Shown: positions 1 through 7,215, counted from the stretch's first letter. The stretch: 9,036 nt of DNA from RGIG6904 sp024680835 (GCA_024680835.1 JAILBP010000121.1:1-9036), one strand, 5' to 3'. Translations and numbers: made by a program. The notes: a model not told the origin generated them from the letters alone.

Positions 1-26
1 GCTCTCTGCCTTGCCAGCGGGAGAGC
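1..26 (-). terminator. Possible terminator hairpin after the VanW gene (truncated by window edge)
   Basis: GCTCTC at 1-6 pairs perfectly with GAGAGC at 21-26 around a 14-base loop. It lies about 50 bases past the stop codon of the minus-strand VanW-domain gene. On that strand any T-tract would fall outside the window, so the call rests on the stem alone. In the plus direction a weak T-rich stretch (ATCTTTTATAT) follows, so it could instead end a plus-strand gene to the left. Confidence 0.35.
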
Positions 27-76
27 TATTGATCTTTTATATATGATATCCGATACTCTGCCGGTTTTCATATTGT

Positions 77-1846
77 CTACTCTCCATCAGTACCCGGTGT
101 TTCTGCGATTTCCCCGCCGTCTGTGCCTCCGTCGGAAGGAGCCGTCTCTGTCGAGCCTGAATCCGTACTGCCTGAATCCGTACTGCCTGTATCCGTGCTG
201 CCCGTGTCAGTGCTACCGGTGTCTGTGCTGCCCGTATCAGTGCTGCCTGTGTCCGTGCTGCCCGAGTCCGTACTGCCGGTATCCGTGTTGCCTGATCCAC
301 TGTCTGTGCTGCCTGAACCGCTGTCTGTGCTGCCCGTGCCGCTGTCCGTACTGCCTGAGCCGCTGTCTGTGCCGTCCGTACCACTGTCGGGCTCAGCCGG
401 TTTCTCAGTTGCATTCTTTAAGGATGTGCATACGGAGCGGACCGTGTCCTCACTGCCGGATTCTATGGCTGCATTGATCTGTGAAAGCTGCTCTGAGGAT
501 GCTCCCGATATTCCCACATCTATGATACGCGGACTGGCTGTGTAATTGCTGCGGTTGAATATTTCCTTGCTCTCCTGCACTCCGTCCACAGTCACGATCT
601 TCCACAACTGTGCGCTCTTGCCCTGATGAGAGCCCTGTGTTGTATTAACATATCCTACCGGCTGTCCCGAGTTTTTGGTGAACTGAACCTTCGCCTCCGT
701 GGTGCCTGTGGTCTCGCTCACGAAGCTAATTTCACGGTTTGCCGGTCTGGTCTCATGACCATATATAGTGAAGGTGATCTTGCCATTGTATGTAGATCCC
801 TCTACGTAAACCGGATAATCATAGGGATTTGAAAATCTTAGATTTTTGTATGTGCCTGCCATTGCGGCATCCATAGAGGGCTGTACATATGACACCACCA
901 TGGAATGAGGATATCTTTCCTCTATCTTCATCTCAGCGCGGATAGCCGCATTATAGAGGGTTGAAGAAACCTGGCATATACCTCCGCCGTATGTTTCCAC
1001 CACTGAGCCGTTCTCGTAGGATCCGGCCAGCTCGTAGCCGTTTTCCGCCGTCATGGGATTTACAAGATCATAAACAGAAAGCTCCTCACCCGGCAACAGC
1101 ACCGTGCCGTCGATCTTGGAAGCACCGTTTTTAACATTCTGCGAACGTCCCCATGCGGAGCTTGAAAAATCCGTTGTAAATGTTCCCAGAACGTCAGTCA
1201 CAAGCTCGAAGTCCTCTTTTTTATAGGTTGGTCTTGTAACCTCTGCGGGAATCTCTACGGTGTAAGAGGTCTCACCGTCGTCTTCCAGCGCCGTAGCTAT
1301 AAGCTCTGAAATACTCTTCTCTGCGGCCGCCTTATCTACAGAAAGCCCGTTATTGCCATCGGAGATCACAAACTCTCCATCCACCCTCTTCAGGCTGTAA
1401 TCCTGTGGTTTGATATTGTATACGCAGATCCTGGTCTCCACAAACGGGCCTATGAGAGACTCATCTATTGAGGTATCCAGTTCAACATGTACATTCTCGT
1501 GCTCAAGATCCTTCATGATCTTGTAACGCTCGATGATATTGCCTGTCTTGCCTATGTTGACAACCTCTCCAACTACGTTTTTGTTGTTCCATTTGAGGTC
1601 GAAATCGGATATTTTGGCGCTGACCTCGTTATCTGCAAATGTCATATGGATAGTCTTCTCTCCGAGCTCTTCCACATATTCGCTCACAGCGCTGACCGCC
1701 TCGCCCTCGGTCATGCCGCCCACATCGACTCCACCTATATATATATTGTCCGAAATCCTGTCGGCCGAATCAGCCGAAACCTTTGTGCCCGGTATGACTG
1801 CGAAAGCCAGTGCCGCTATTACCGCCGCTACCAATCTCTTTTTCAT
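77..1846 (-). CDS. Secreted VanW-domain protein with G5-like segment and Ser/Thr/Asp/Gly repeat tail
   Basis: A 589-residue exported protein. Residues 1-25 form a signal peptide: basic MKKR, a hydrophobic core, and a signal-peptidase-I-type site after VSA (residue 25). Residues about 35-205 resemble the peptidoglycan-binding-type domain (PG_binding_4) that usually precedes VanW. The VanW domain spans about 216-345, with the hallmark GGGICQVSSTLYNAA at 287-301 and YPHSMVVSYVQPSMDAAM at about 312-329. Residues about 365-440 look like a G5-type domain. Residues 488-566 are low-complexity repeats, followed by an acidic tail with no LPXTG or membrane anchor. The family is named from vancomycin-resistance clusters, but most members are chromosomal wall-associated proteins of unknown reaction; nothing here indicates resistance. 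The start is supported by GAGG about 7 bases upstream of the ATG. No partner gene lies next to it. The domain call is confident; the function is not. Confidence 0.9.
   Translation of the reverse strand: MKKRLVAAVIAALAFAVIPGTKVSADSADRISDNIYIGGVDVGGMTEGEAVSAVSEYVEELGEKTIHMTFADNEVSAKISDFDLKWNNKNVVGEVVNIGKTGNIIERYKIMKDLEHENVHVELDTSIDESLIGPFVETRICVYNIKPQDYSLKRVDGEFVISDGNNGLSVDKAAAEKSISELIATALEDDGETSYTVEIPAEVTRPTYKKEDFELVTDVLGTFTTDFSSSAWGRSQNVKNGASKIDGTVLLPGEELSVYDLVNPMTAENGYELAGSYENGSVVETYGGGICQVSSTLYNAAIRAEMKIEERYPHSMVVSYVQPSMDAAMAGTYKNLRFSNPYDYPVYVEGSTYNGKITFTIYGHETRPANREISFVSETTGTTEAKVQFTKNSGQPVGYVNTTQGSHQGKSAQLWKIVTVDGVQESKEIFNRSNYTASPRIIDVGISGASSEQLSQINAAIESGSEDTVRSVCTSLKNATEKPAEPDSGTDGTDSGSGSTDSGTGSTDSGSGSTDSGSGNTDTGSTDSGSTDTGSTDTGSTDTGSTDTGSTDTGSTDSGSTDSGSTETAPSDGGTDGGEIAETPGTDGE
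152..286 (-). repeat. Nine 15-bp coding repeats (5-residue TDxGS unit)
   Basis: Residues 521-565 of the VanW protein are nine tandem five-residue units of the form TD(T/S)GS. The third bases vary between units, so the repeat is degenerate at DNA level and has probably been kept at protein level. The tail is likely an extended, hydrophilic spacer outside the cell. Array length may vary between strains. Plus-strand open frames across this array are artefacts of the repeat. Confidence 0.9.
287..370 (-). repeat. Four 21-bp coding repeats (7-residue TDSGSGS unit)
   Basis: Residues 493-520 of the VanW protein are four tandem seven-residue units of the form TDSG(S/T)G(S/N). They directly abut the five-residue array, so the same tail holds two repeat periods built from the same TD-G-S core. 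The shorter unit equals the longer one minus a GS pair. Confidence 0.85.
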
Positions 1847-2053
1847 GATATATTCCTCACAGATTATATTTCCGTATTGCGATCACCTATTTATCCACGG
1901 TTTATCCTACCACAACATGCACTGTGTTAAATACCAAAAATATACGATCTTATCCTCTGCTTTTGTGGATTTTTTTCGTATATAATGGTACAATAGCTTC
2001 GCTTAGATGTTGTGGTGAGATAATCTCTGCTGTGGGTATTTACGAAAAATCTG
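1847..2053. other. Spacer between the VanW gene and the small membrane peptide gene
   Basis: About 200 bases of AT-rich sequence with no gene I can support. It holds the VanW ribosome site (GTGAGG on the minus strand just beyond 1846), a plus-strand TATAAT at 1981-1986, and an inverted repeat of GATTTTTTTCGTA (1968-1980) with TACGAAAAATC (2041-2051). No VanW promoter with both boxes convinced me. Confidence 0.5.
1981..1986 (+). promoter_or_regulatory. Perfect TATAAT -10 box, weak -35
   Basis: TATAAT lies in an AT-rich stretch ending CGTATATAATGGTACAATAG. No good TTGACA-like box sits 16-18 bases upstream; the best is T-rich CTTTTG at 1960-1965 with a 15-base gap. If used, it would give the plus-strand gene at 2194 a leader of roughly 200 bases that runs antisense through the small minus-strand gene at 2054-2161. 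Confidence 0.3.
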
Positions 2054-2161
2054 CTATACCATTGCGGCGATCAACGGTGTGAGCAGCATCGCCAGTATCA
2101 CCACCAGTATTATCACAGAAGTTATGATACGTGTTTTTTTGGATTTTTTGAAATTAAACAT
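2054..2161 (-). CDS. Small single-pass membrane peptide, 35 residues
   Basis: An ATG at 2159-2161 opens a 35-codon frame ending in TAG at 2054-2056. The peptide starts MFNFKKSKKTR and continues with an almost unbroken hydrophobic helix, residues 12-35 (IITSVIILVV, then ILAMLLTPLIAAMV). A perfect GGAGG (CCTCC on the plus strand at 2167-2171) sits five bases upstream of the ATG, the main reason to believe it. The basic N-terminus followed by one helix predicts the N-terminus inside the cell. It has the size and layout of small Firmicute membrane peptides such as Prli42 or the DUF4044 type, but I cannot claim homology. It is divergent from the gene at 2194, with only 32 bases between the two starts, so its promoter must lie within or very near that gene's start. 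Function unknown. Confidence 0.7.
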   Translation of the reverse strand: MFNFKKSKKTRIITSVIILVVILAMLLTPLIAAMV

Positions 2162-2193
2162 GACAACCTCCATATATTTGGGAAAGGATCCCC

Positions 2194-2886
2194 ATGAATA
2201 TTTTATTTGCACTTATAAAAACAGCGCCTTCGCTCTTTATAATCGCATTATTATTAGGCATTTTATCACATTTGCGCAATAAATCCACAAAATCTTTTGA
2301 AAAATCAAAACAGGATTTCTGGGATCGGGAACAATCCGCCAATGCGGTCCGGAAAAAGGACATTTCCAACCTTCCATATATCGAGATCCCGGGCCGGATA
2401 TATGATACGGCGCAGCAATTTTCGCAGTCTTCACCCTCCGGACCGGACCGGGCGGATTACTTTGAAGAGCTCAACGCCCTCTCAGGCAAAAAGATCCTGA
2501 ACTTAAACGGCAAGTCAAACACCGACTTAAAGCTTGAATACGGTACCGCCAACATCACTGTCTTAAGCGCGGCGGACACCTGCTACACCGAACTTATATC
2601 CATCCTGGCAAGACTTGGGACAGCGCTTTACGAAAGCGGACAATACCGCGAGGCGCGGGAGATCCTCGAGTATTCAGTCGACATAGAAAGCGACGTATTA
2701 AAAAGTTATAAAATACTGTTGGATATATACGAAAAGACCATGCCGGAGGAAGAAGCAAAAAAAGCCAAAGAAGCCCTTCAGGGCAAGGCAGAAAAACTTG
2801 ACAGCATCAGGCGGGACGCGATCCTCGCCCTGTTTTGCGTTGAGGAACCCACTCCCGATGAGGGAAGCTCCGAAAGTCAGGATTAA
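2194..2886 (+). CDS. Membrane-anchored helical protein with TPR-like C-terminal half
   Basis: A 230-residue protein not recognised by name. Residues about 5-26 (LFALIKTAPSLFIIALLLGI) form one hydrophobic helix, followed by basic residues (HLRNKSTKSFEKSK), suggesting the rest stays in the cytoplasm. The middle is polar. Residues about 130-200 are helical, with a TPR-like pattern: ARLGTALYESGQYREAREIL, a turn, then a second helix pair around LKSYKILLDIYEK. A charged Lys/Glu-rich helix and an acidic tail follow. A TPR-like unit suggests a protein-binding role, but no partner is visible. The start is supported by AAAGGA seven bases upstream. It sits 121 bases before uvrB on the same strand with no clear terminator between, so co-transcription is possible, though a functional link to repair is not shown. 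Confidence 0.8.
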   Translation: MNILFALIKTAPSLFIIALLLGILSHLRNKSTKSFEKSKQDFWDREQSANAVRKKDISNLPYIEIPGRIYDTAQQFSQSSPSGPDRADYFEELNALSGKKILNLNGKSNTDLKLEYGTANITVLSAADTCYTELISILARLGTALYESGQYREAREILEYSVDIESDVLKSYKILLDIYEKTMPEEEAKKAKEALQGKAEKLDSIRRDAILALFCVEEPTPDEGSSESQD

Positions 2887-2973
2887 ACCGCAAGCCGGAT
2901 CATCCCATAAAGCCGGATCTGCCCACGGTCTATGGTAGTAAAAACAGGTTGGCTTAAAAACATCAAAAAGCCA

Positions 2974-2987
2974 CGAAATTTCGTTCA
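2974..2987 (+). promoter_or_regulatory. LexA-box-like sequence in the uvrB leader
   Basis: CGAAATTTCGTTCA fits the Firmicute LexA/DinR layout CGAA(C)-N4-GTTC(G) except at the fifth and last positions. It overlaps a perfect 12-base palindrome, ACGAAATTTCGT (2973-2984). It lies about 20 bases before the uvrB ATG, just upstream of the ribosome site. uvrB is a classic SOS gene, so the context fits, but the left half-site is imperfect and the position is unusually close to the start. Confidence 0.35.
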
Positions 2988-3007
2988 ATAGTAGAAAAGG
3001 ATAAATC

Positions 3008-4993
3008 ATGGACAAATTCATACTTCACTCTGAATACAAACCCACAGGTGACCAGCCGCAGGCAATCGAGGCTTTAGTAAACGGCTTTAAAAGCGGCAAT
3101 CAGTTCGAAACCCTGCTCGGAGTTACCGGCAGCGGAAAGACCTTTACCATGGCTAATGTCATCCAGGCTCTCAACATGCCCACTCTCATCATGAGCCACA
3201 ACAAAACCCTTGCTGCGCAGCTCTACTCCGAGATGAAGGAATTCTTTCCGGAGAACGCTGTGGAATATTTTGTGAGTTATTACGACTATTACCAGCCGGA
3301 GGCCTATGTTCCGCAATCCGACACATACATTGCCAAGGATTCCTCCATCAACGACGAGATAGACAGATTAAGGCTCTCCGCCACCGCATCCCTCACAGAA
3401 AGGCGGGATGTCATCGTGGTATCATCCGTATCATGCATTTACGGTCTGGGCTCTCCGGAAGACTTTCTGGGTATGATGATATCATTGCGTCCCGGACAGG
3501 TGATGGACGTGACGGATCTCGCAAAAAAACTCATAGAGATCCAATACACCAGAAATGAAATGGACTTTACCCGCGGATCTTTCAGACTCCACGGGGATGT
3601 GCTGGACATCATTCCCGCCAGCACCTTCGATCAGGCTGTGCGAATAGAGTTTGATTTCGATGAGATATCCCGCATCTGCGAGTTTGACATACTCACCGGC
3701 GAGATCAAAAAAGAGCTGTCCCATATTGCCATATTCCCCGCTTCACACTACGTCATCCCGAAGGAAAAGATCCTCAAAGCTTGTGACAATATTGAAGCAG
3801 AAATGAATGAACGGGTAAAATATTTTAAATCCCATGACAAGTTCATAGAGGCACAGCGCATCGAGGAGCGCACCAACTTTGATATAGAGATGCTGAAGGA
3901 GACCGGCTTCTGTAGCGGCATCGAAAACTATTCAAGACATCTTGCTTTCACCGAGCCCGGTGCAACTCCCATGACATTGATGAATTACTTTAAGGACGAC
4001 TATCTCATCATAGTGGACGAAAGCCACATCACCATACCCCAGATAGGTGGAATGTATGCAGGGGACAGGAGCCGTAAGACCACCCTCGTAGACTACGGTT
4101 TCAGGCTGCCCTCAGCCCTCGACAACAGACCGCTGAATTTCAGCGAGTTCGAAGCAAAAATCGACAGGATGCTCTTCGTATCTGCCACTCCCAACACCTA
4201 CGAGGAGGAGCACGAGCTCCTGCGGGTTGAGCAGATCATCCGTCCCACCGGGCTTCTGGATCCATCTGTCACCGTAAAACCCACCAAGGGTCAGATCGAC
4301 GATCTGCTGACAGAGATCCGTAAGGAGACCAAGGCTAACAACAAGGTCCTGGTCACGACCCTGACCAAAAAAATGGCTGAGGATCTCACAGATTACCTTA
4401 AGGATGCCGGTGTGAGAGTAAAATATCTCCACTCTGACATTGATGCCTTGGAGCGCACAAAGATAATACGCGATCTCCGTCTTGACGTTTTTGATGTACT
4501 GGTGGGCATCAACCTTCTGCGTGAAGGTCTGGATATTCCCGAAATAACACTGGTAGCCATCCTGGATGCGGATAAAGAGGGCTTTTTACGCTCCGCCACC
4601 TCTCTGATACAGACTATCGGACGTGCCGCCAGAAATTCCGACGGACGTGTCATAATGTACGCCGACAGCATGACCGACTCCATGAACACAGCCATCTCCG
4701 AGACCAACAGAAGGCGCGCAATACAGGAGCAGTACAACAAAGAGCACAATATAACACCCACAACCATCAAAAAGAGCGTGCGGGATCTGATATCCATCTC
4801 CAAGAAGGTCGAGACAGACAAATTACGCTATGAGAAGGATCCGTCATCAATGGATAAAGCCGAGCTTACAAAGACGATAAATGATATAGAAAAGAAAATG
4901 AAAAAAGCCGCTTCTGAGCTTAACTTCGAAGCAGCGGCTGAATTCAGAGATCATATCGTGGAGCTGAAAAAAATACTGGAGGATATCTCCTGA
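3008..4993 (+). CDS. uvrB: UvrABC system protein B (nucleotide excision repair helicase-like subunit)
   Basis: UvrB receives damaged DNA from UvrA, verifies the lesion with its beta-hairpin and recruits UvrC for incision, using ATP, in the cytoplasm. The 661-residue length is normal. Visible landmarks: Walker A GVTGSGKT at 38-45; the beta-hairpin region YYDYYQPEAYVPQSDTY at 91-107; Walker B-type DESH at 337-340; helicase motif QTIGRAAR at 535-542; and a C-terminal UVR (UvrC-binding) motif at about 620-661, including LNFEAAAEFRDHI. No key motif is missing. The ATG is preceded by AAAAGGA about seven bases upstream. uvrA and uvrC are not in the window. A LexA-box-like sequence precedes the gene, and it ends converging on a minus-strand small gene, with a palindrome between. 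Confidence 0.99.
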   Translation: MDKFILHSEYKPTGDQPQAIEALVNGFKSGNQFETLLGVTGSGKTFTMANVIQALNMPTLIMSHNKTLAAQLYSEMKEFFPENAVEYFVSYYDYYQPEAYVPQSDTYIAKDSSINDEIDRLRLSATASLTERRDVIVVSSVSCIYGLGSPEDFLGMMISLRPGQVMDVTDLAKKLIEIQYTRNEMDFTRGSFRLHGDVLDIIPASTFDQAVRIEFDFDEISRICEFDILTGEIKKELSHIAIFPASHYVIPKEKILKACDNIEAEMNERVKYFKSHDKFIEAQRIEERTNFDIEMLKETGFCSGIENYSRHLAFTEPGATPMTLMNYFKDDYLIIVDESHITIPQIGGMYAGDRSRKTTLVDYGFRLPSALDNRPLNFSEFEAKIDRMLFVSATPNTYEEEHELLRVEQIIRPTGLLDPSVTVKPTKGQIDDLLTEIRKETKANNKVLVTTLTKKMAEDLTDYLKDAGVRVKYLHSDIDALERTKIIRDLRLDVFDVLVGINLLREGLDIPEITLVAILDADKEGFLRSATSLIQTIGRAARNSDGRVIMYADSMTDSMNTAISETNRRRAIQEQYNKEHNITPTTIKKSVRDLISISKKVETDKLRYEKDPSSMDKAELTKTINDIEKKMKKAASELNFEAAAEFRDHIVELKKILEDIS

Positions 4994-5023
4994 TGTATCC
5001 ACTGCGACCCCGCATATAAAATA

Positions 5024-5090
5024 AATATGATGCTGTCCCGACCGCAGGTATACCGCATGTATACCGTCGTTCGGGAACATCACGCATATT
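5024..5090. terminator. Long imperfect palindrome between convergent genes, possible two-way terminator
   Basis: The core GGTATAC (5047-5053) pairs perfectly with GTATACC (5059-5065) around CGCAT. Outside it, TCCCGA (5036-5041) pairs with TCGGGA (5071-5076), GATG (5029-5032) with CATC (5078-5081), and AATAT (5024-5028) with ATATT (5086-5090), with small internal loops. It lies between the uvrB stop and the end of the minus-strand gene at 5089, where a shared terminator would be expected. There is no strong T-tract on either side, so it may be a transcript-end stabilising stem or another structure. Confidence 0.5.
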
Positions 5091-5322
5091 AGTTGGTCTC
5101 ATACACTCCCGGTGTATAATGACTGTAAAACTTTTTGTACTCCGGATCAGGCTCTTCGGACAATGATGCACCCTCACCCTTTGCTCCGAATCTCTCCATC
5201 AGCATCTGCTGGGCAACTCCCATGTCCGGCGCAACTATCCTGTATCTTTTGCCATTGATCTTGGTCACAAAGACCATCCATCCGGCTTCCTCTTTTTTTC
5301 TGAATGCATCAAATAATCCCAT
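5089..5322 (-). CDS. Small uncharacterised soluble protein, 77 residues
   Basis: Not recognised. It starts MGLFDAFRKKEEAGW, continues with a short beta-like stretch (MVFVTKINGKRYRIVA), then a helix (GVAQQMLMERFGAKGEG) and a Tyr-rich acidic end (EEPDPEYKKFYSHYTPGVYETN). There is no signal peptide or membrane segment, so it is likely cytoplasmic. The start is well supported: GAAAGGGG lies about eight bases upstream of the ATG. It is on the same strand as guaB, about 200 bases downstream, and could share its transcript, but the link is only positional. It converges with uvrB; its stop codon overlaps the outer end of the palindrome. Confidence 0.75.
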   Translation of the reverse strand: MGLFDAFRKKEEAGWMVFVTKINGKRYRIVAPDMGVAQQMLMERFGAKGEGASLSEEPDPEYKKFYSHYTPGVYETN

Positions 5323-5519
5323 AACGTTTTTCCCCTTTCAAACATTAAGAGCTGCAAACAAATCTATTGAGCCGGATGCTCAGGTTAATTGTTTACAGAT
5401 CCTTTGTATTATCGATCACAATACCAGAAAACGACAGTTCAGACAAAAAATCGAACAGAAAAACAACAAAACTGTGATCGTGTTAAAAAGGCAACACATA
5501 AATTATGCAAAACATGCTG
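5323..5519. other. Spacer between guaB and the 77-residue protein gene
   Basis: No gene or clear intrinsic terminator is visible. It holds the ribosome site of the 77-residue protein gene, an eight-base inverted repeat CGATCACA (5413-5420) and TGTGATCG (5473-5480), and a minus-strand GATAAT (5408-5413) that could be a -10 box but lacks a good -35. A small stem, TGAGC/GCTCA around CGGAT, occurs near 5368-5382. Confidence 0.4.
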
Positions 5520-6977
5520 TCATTTATCTTCTATGCTGTAATTAGGAGCTTCCTTGGTGATGTGAATATCATGTGGATGTGATTCCTTTAAGGAAGCAGC
5601 CGAAATCTTGACGAATCTGCTGTTCTCCTTGAGTTCTTCTATGGTAGCGCATCCGCAATATCCCATACCTGATCTGATACCGCCGATCATCTGGAATACG
5701 GTATCTTCTACCGAACCCTTATATGCAACCCTGCCCTCAACACCTTCGGGAACGAGTTTCTTGGCATTTTCCTGGAAGTAACGATCCTTTGAGCCGTTCT
5801 CCATGGCTGCAATGGATCCCATACCTCTGTATACCTTGTACTTACGTCCCTGATAAAGCTCGAATGTTCCGGGAGCTTCATCGCATCCTGCAAACATTGA
5901 ACCCATCATACATACTGATGCGCCCGCTGCAAGAGCCTTCGTCATATCTCCCGAGTATTTGATACCGCCGTCGGCGATGATCGGAATACCGTATTCCTTG
6001 GCTACCGCATAACAATCCATAACTGCCGTAATCTGCGGAACGCCTATACCTGCCACTATACGTGTCGTACATATAGAACCCGGTCCTATGCCGACCTTTA
6101 CTGCATCCGCTCCCGCATCAATAAGTGCCTTTGTAGCCTCGCCTGTTGCAACATTGCCTGCGATAACCTGAAGATCCGGATATTTTTCCTTGATCTTTGA
6201 AACTGCGTTCAGTATGTTCTTGGAGTGACCGTGTGCGGAATCCACTACTATGACATCTACATGGCTTCCCACAAGCGCATCCACGCGCTCCATCATGTTG
6301 CCCGTGATGCCTACGCCTGCGCCACACAGGAGACGCCCCTGAGCGTCTTTTGCAGACAGCGGGTATTTTATCTGCTTTTCAATGTCTTTGATAGTGATGA
6401 GACCTTTCAGATTGAAATCCTTGTCCACGATAGGAAGCTTTTCCTTGCGGGCTTTGGCGAGGATCATCTTTGCCTCGTCCAGTGTGATGCCCTCGGGCGC
6501 TGTGATCAGATTCTCCGAAGTCATGCATTCCTTGATGGATTTGCTGTAATCAGTCTCAAATTTAAGATCACGGTTGGTGATGATACCTACCAGTTTGCCG
6601 TTTTTGGTGATGGGAACGCCTGAGATCCTGAATTTTGCCATCAGCTCATCGGCATCCTGAAGGGTATGCTCCTCTGATAAAGAGAACGGATCGGTGATAA
6701 CACCGTTTTCTGATCTTTTAACCTTGTCCACCTCGTCTGCCTGCTCTTCAACAGACATGTTCTTGTGGATGATACCTATACCGCCCTGGCGCGCCATAGC
6801 GATCGCCATGCGGTGCTCAGTCACTGTATCCATAGCTGCTGACATCATGGGGATGTTGAGCTTTATGGACTTTGTGAGATTTGTGACAAGGGATACCATG
6901 TTAGGTGTAACTTCAGAGTATGCCGGTACCAGAAGCACATCATCAAAGGTAATTCCGTCTCCAATAATAGTAGCCAT
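5520..6977 (-). CDS. guaB: IMP dehydrogenase
   Basis: Converts IMP to XMP with NAD+, the committed step of guanine nucleotide synthesis, in the cytoplasm. The 485-residue length is normal for bacterial IMPDH. Landmarks: N-terminal FDDVLLVPAYSEV at 11-23; a pair of CBS domains at about 92-205 inserted in the barrel; the catalytic loop GIGPGSICTTR at 296-306 with active-site Cys303; phosphate-binding DGG at 336-338 and GSMFAG at 359-364; the flap Arg-Tyr pair at 399-400 (DRYFQ); GVEGRVAYKG at 412-421; and GGIRSGMGYCGC at 432-443. All catalytic residues are present. GGAGGT lies seven bases before the ATG. An upstream terminator separates it from the XRE gene on the same strand, so it probably has its own promoter in 6978-7099, where inverted repeats and TTATCA boxes lie. 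No purine riboswitch was recognised, and guaA is not in the window. Confidence 0.98.
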   Translation of the reverse strand: MATIIGDGITFDDVLLVPAYSEVTPNMVSLVTNLTKSIKLNIPMMSAAMDTVTEHRMAIAMARQGGIGIIHKNMSVEEQADEVDKVKRSENGVITDPFSLSEEHTLQDADELMAKFRISGVPITKNGKLVGIITNRDLKFETDYSKSIKECMTSENLITAPEGITLDEAKMILAKARKEKLPIVDKDFNLKGLITIKDIEKQIKYPLSAKDAQGRLLCGAGVGITGNMMERVDALVGSHVDVIVVDSAHGHSKNILNAVSKIKEKYPDLQVIAGNVATGEATKALIDAGADAVKVGIGPGSICTTRIVAGIGVPQITAVMDCYAVAKEYGIPIIADGGIKYSGDMTKALAAGASVCMMGSMFAGCDEAPGTFELYQGRKYKVYRGMGSIAAMENGSKDRYFQENAKKLVPEGVEGRVAYKGSVEDTVFQMIGGIRSGMGYCGCATIEELKENSRFVKISAASLKESHPHDIHITKEAPNYSIEDK

Positions 6978-7035
6978 ACCATCTACCTCCGCTATTTTTC
7001 TTATATTATCTCTACTTATTCACTCAATAAATAAC

Positions 7036-7088
7036 TTATCAAAATATCACAAAAATTTCAAGTGGGTTTTATCAAGAAATTGTGATAA
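7036..7088. promoter_or_regulatory. Inverted repeat and TTATCA boxes upstream of guaB, operator candidate
   Basis: TATCACAA-aaa-TTTC (7045-7059) is inverted as GAAATTGTGATA (7076-7087): a twelve-base dyad with a three-base insertion in one arm. TTATCAAAA (7036-7044) and TTATCAA (7069-7075) lie in and beside it. It sits 60-110 bases before the guaB start, where a promoter is expected. It could bind a regulator or form a leader stem. No promoter with two good boxes could be fixed. Confidence 0.35.
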
Positions 7089-7099
7089 ATCAGTAAAAC

Positions 7100-7126
7100 A
7101 GCCCGAAAGTCTATGACCTTCGGGCT
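7100..7126 (-). terminator. Intrinsic terminator after the XRE regulator gene
   Basis: AGCCCGAA (7100-7107) pairs perfectly with TTCGGGCT (7119-7126), an eight-base GC-rich stem with an 11-base loop. On the minus strand it is followed by GTTTTA, a short T-tract. It lies about 90 bases past the stop of the minus-strand regulator and upstream of guaB, so it should uncouple the two. Confidence 0.7.
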
Positions 7127-7215
7127 TAATACATTTTGATAAAAAAACAGAAAGCGAAGCCGGCAGTTTTGGAAATCGGGAAAAATATACACAAACCTTA
7201 CTTTTTCCTGAATGC

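Noticed and set aside
43..545. Overlapping plus-strand open frames rich in Cys/Leu/Pro or Ser/Val/Leu/Pro
   Set aside because: They lie opposite the VanW repeat tail; the repeated triplets remove stop codons on the other strand. No ribosome site and no sensible protein composition.
2079..2282. Plus-strand open frame antisense to the small membrane peptide
   Set aside because: No ribosome site, overlaps the well-supported gene at 2194 in another frame, and mirrors the hydrophobic minus-strand peptide.
5101..5117. ATACAC/GTGTAT stem near the end of the 77-residue gene
   Set aside because: Lies inside the coding sequence (YTPGVYE), is short, and has no T-tract; the longer palindrome at 5024-5090 is a better candidate for transcript ending.
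6978..7099. Purine riboswitch or other structured leader before guaB
   Set aside because: I could not find the conserved purine aptamer loops or core; only the AT-rich dyad is present.
7144..7172. Possible second terminator after the XRE gene (GGC-TTC-GCT followed by seven T's on the minus strand)
   Set aside because: The stem has several mismatches; the eight-base perfect stem at 7100-7126 is far stronger.
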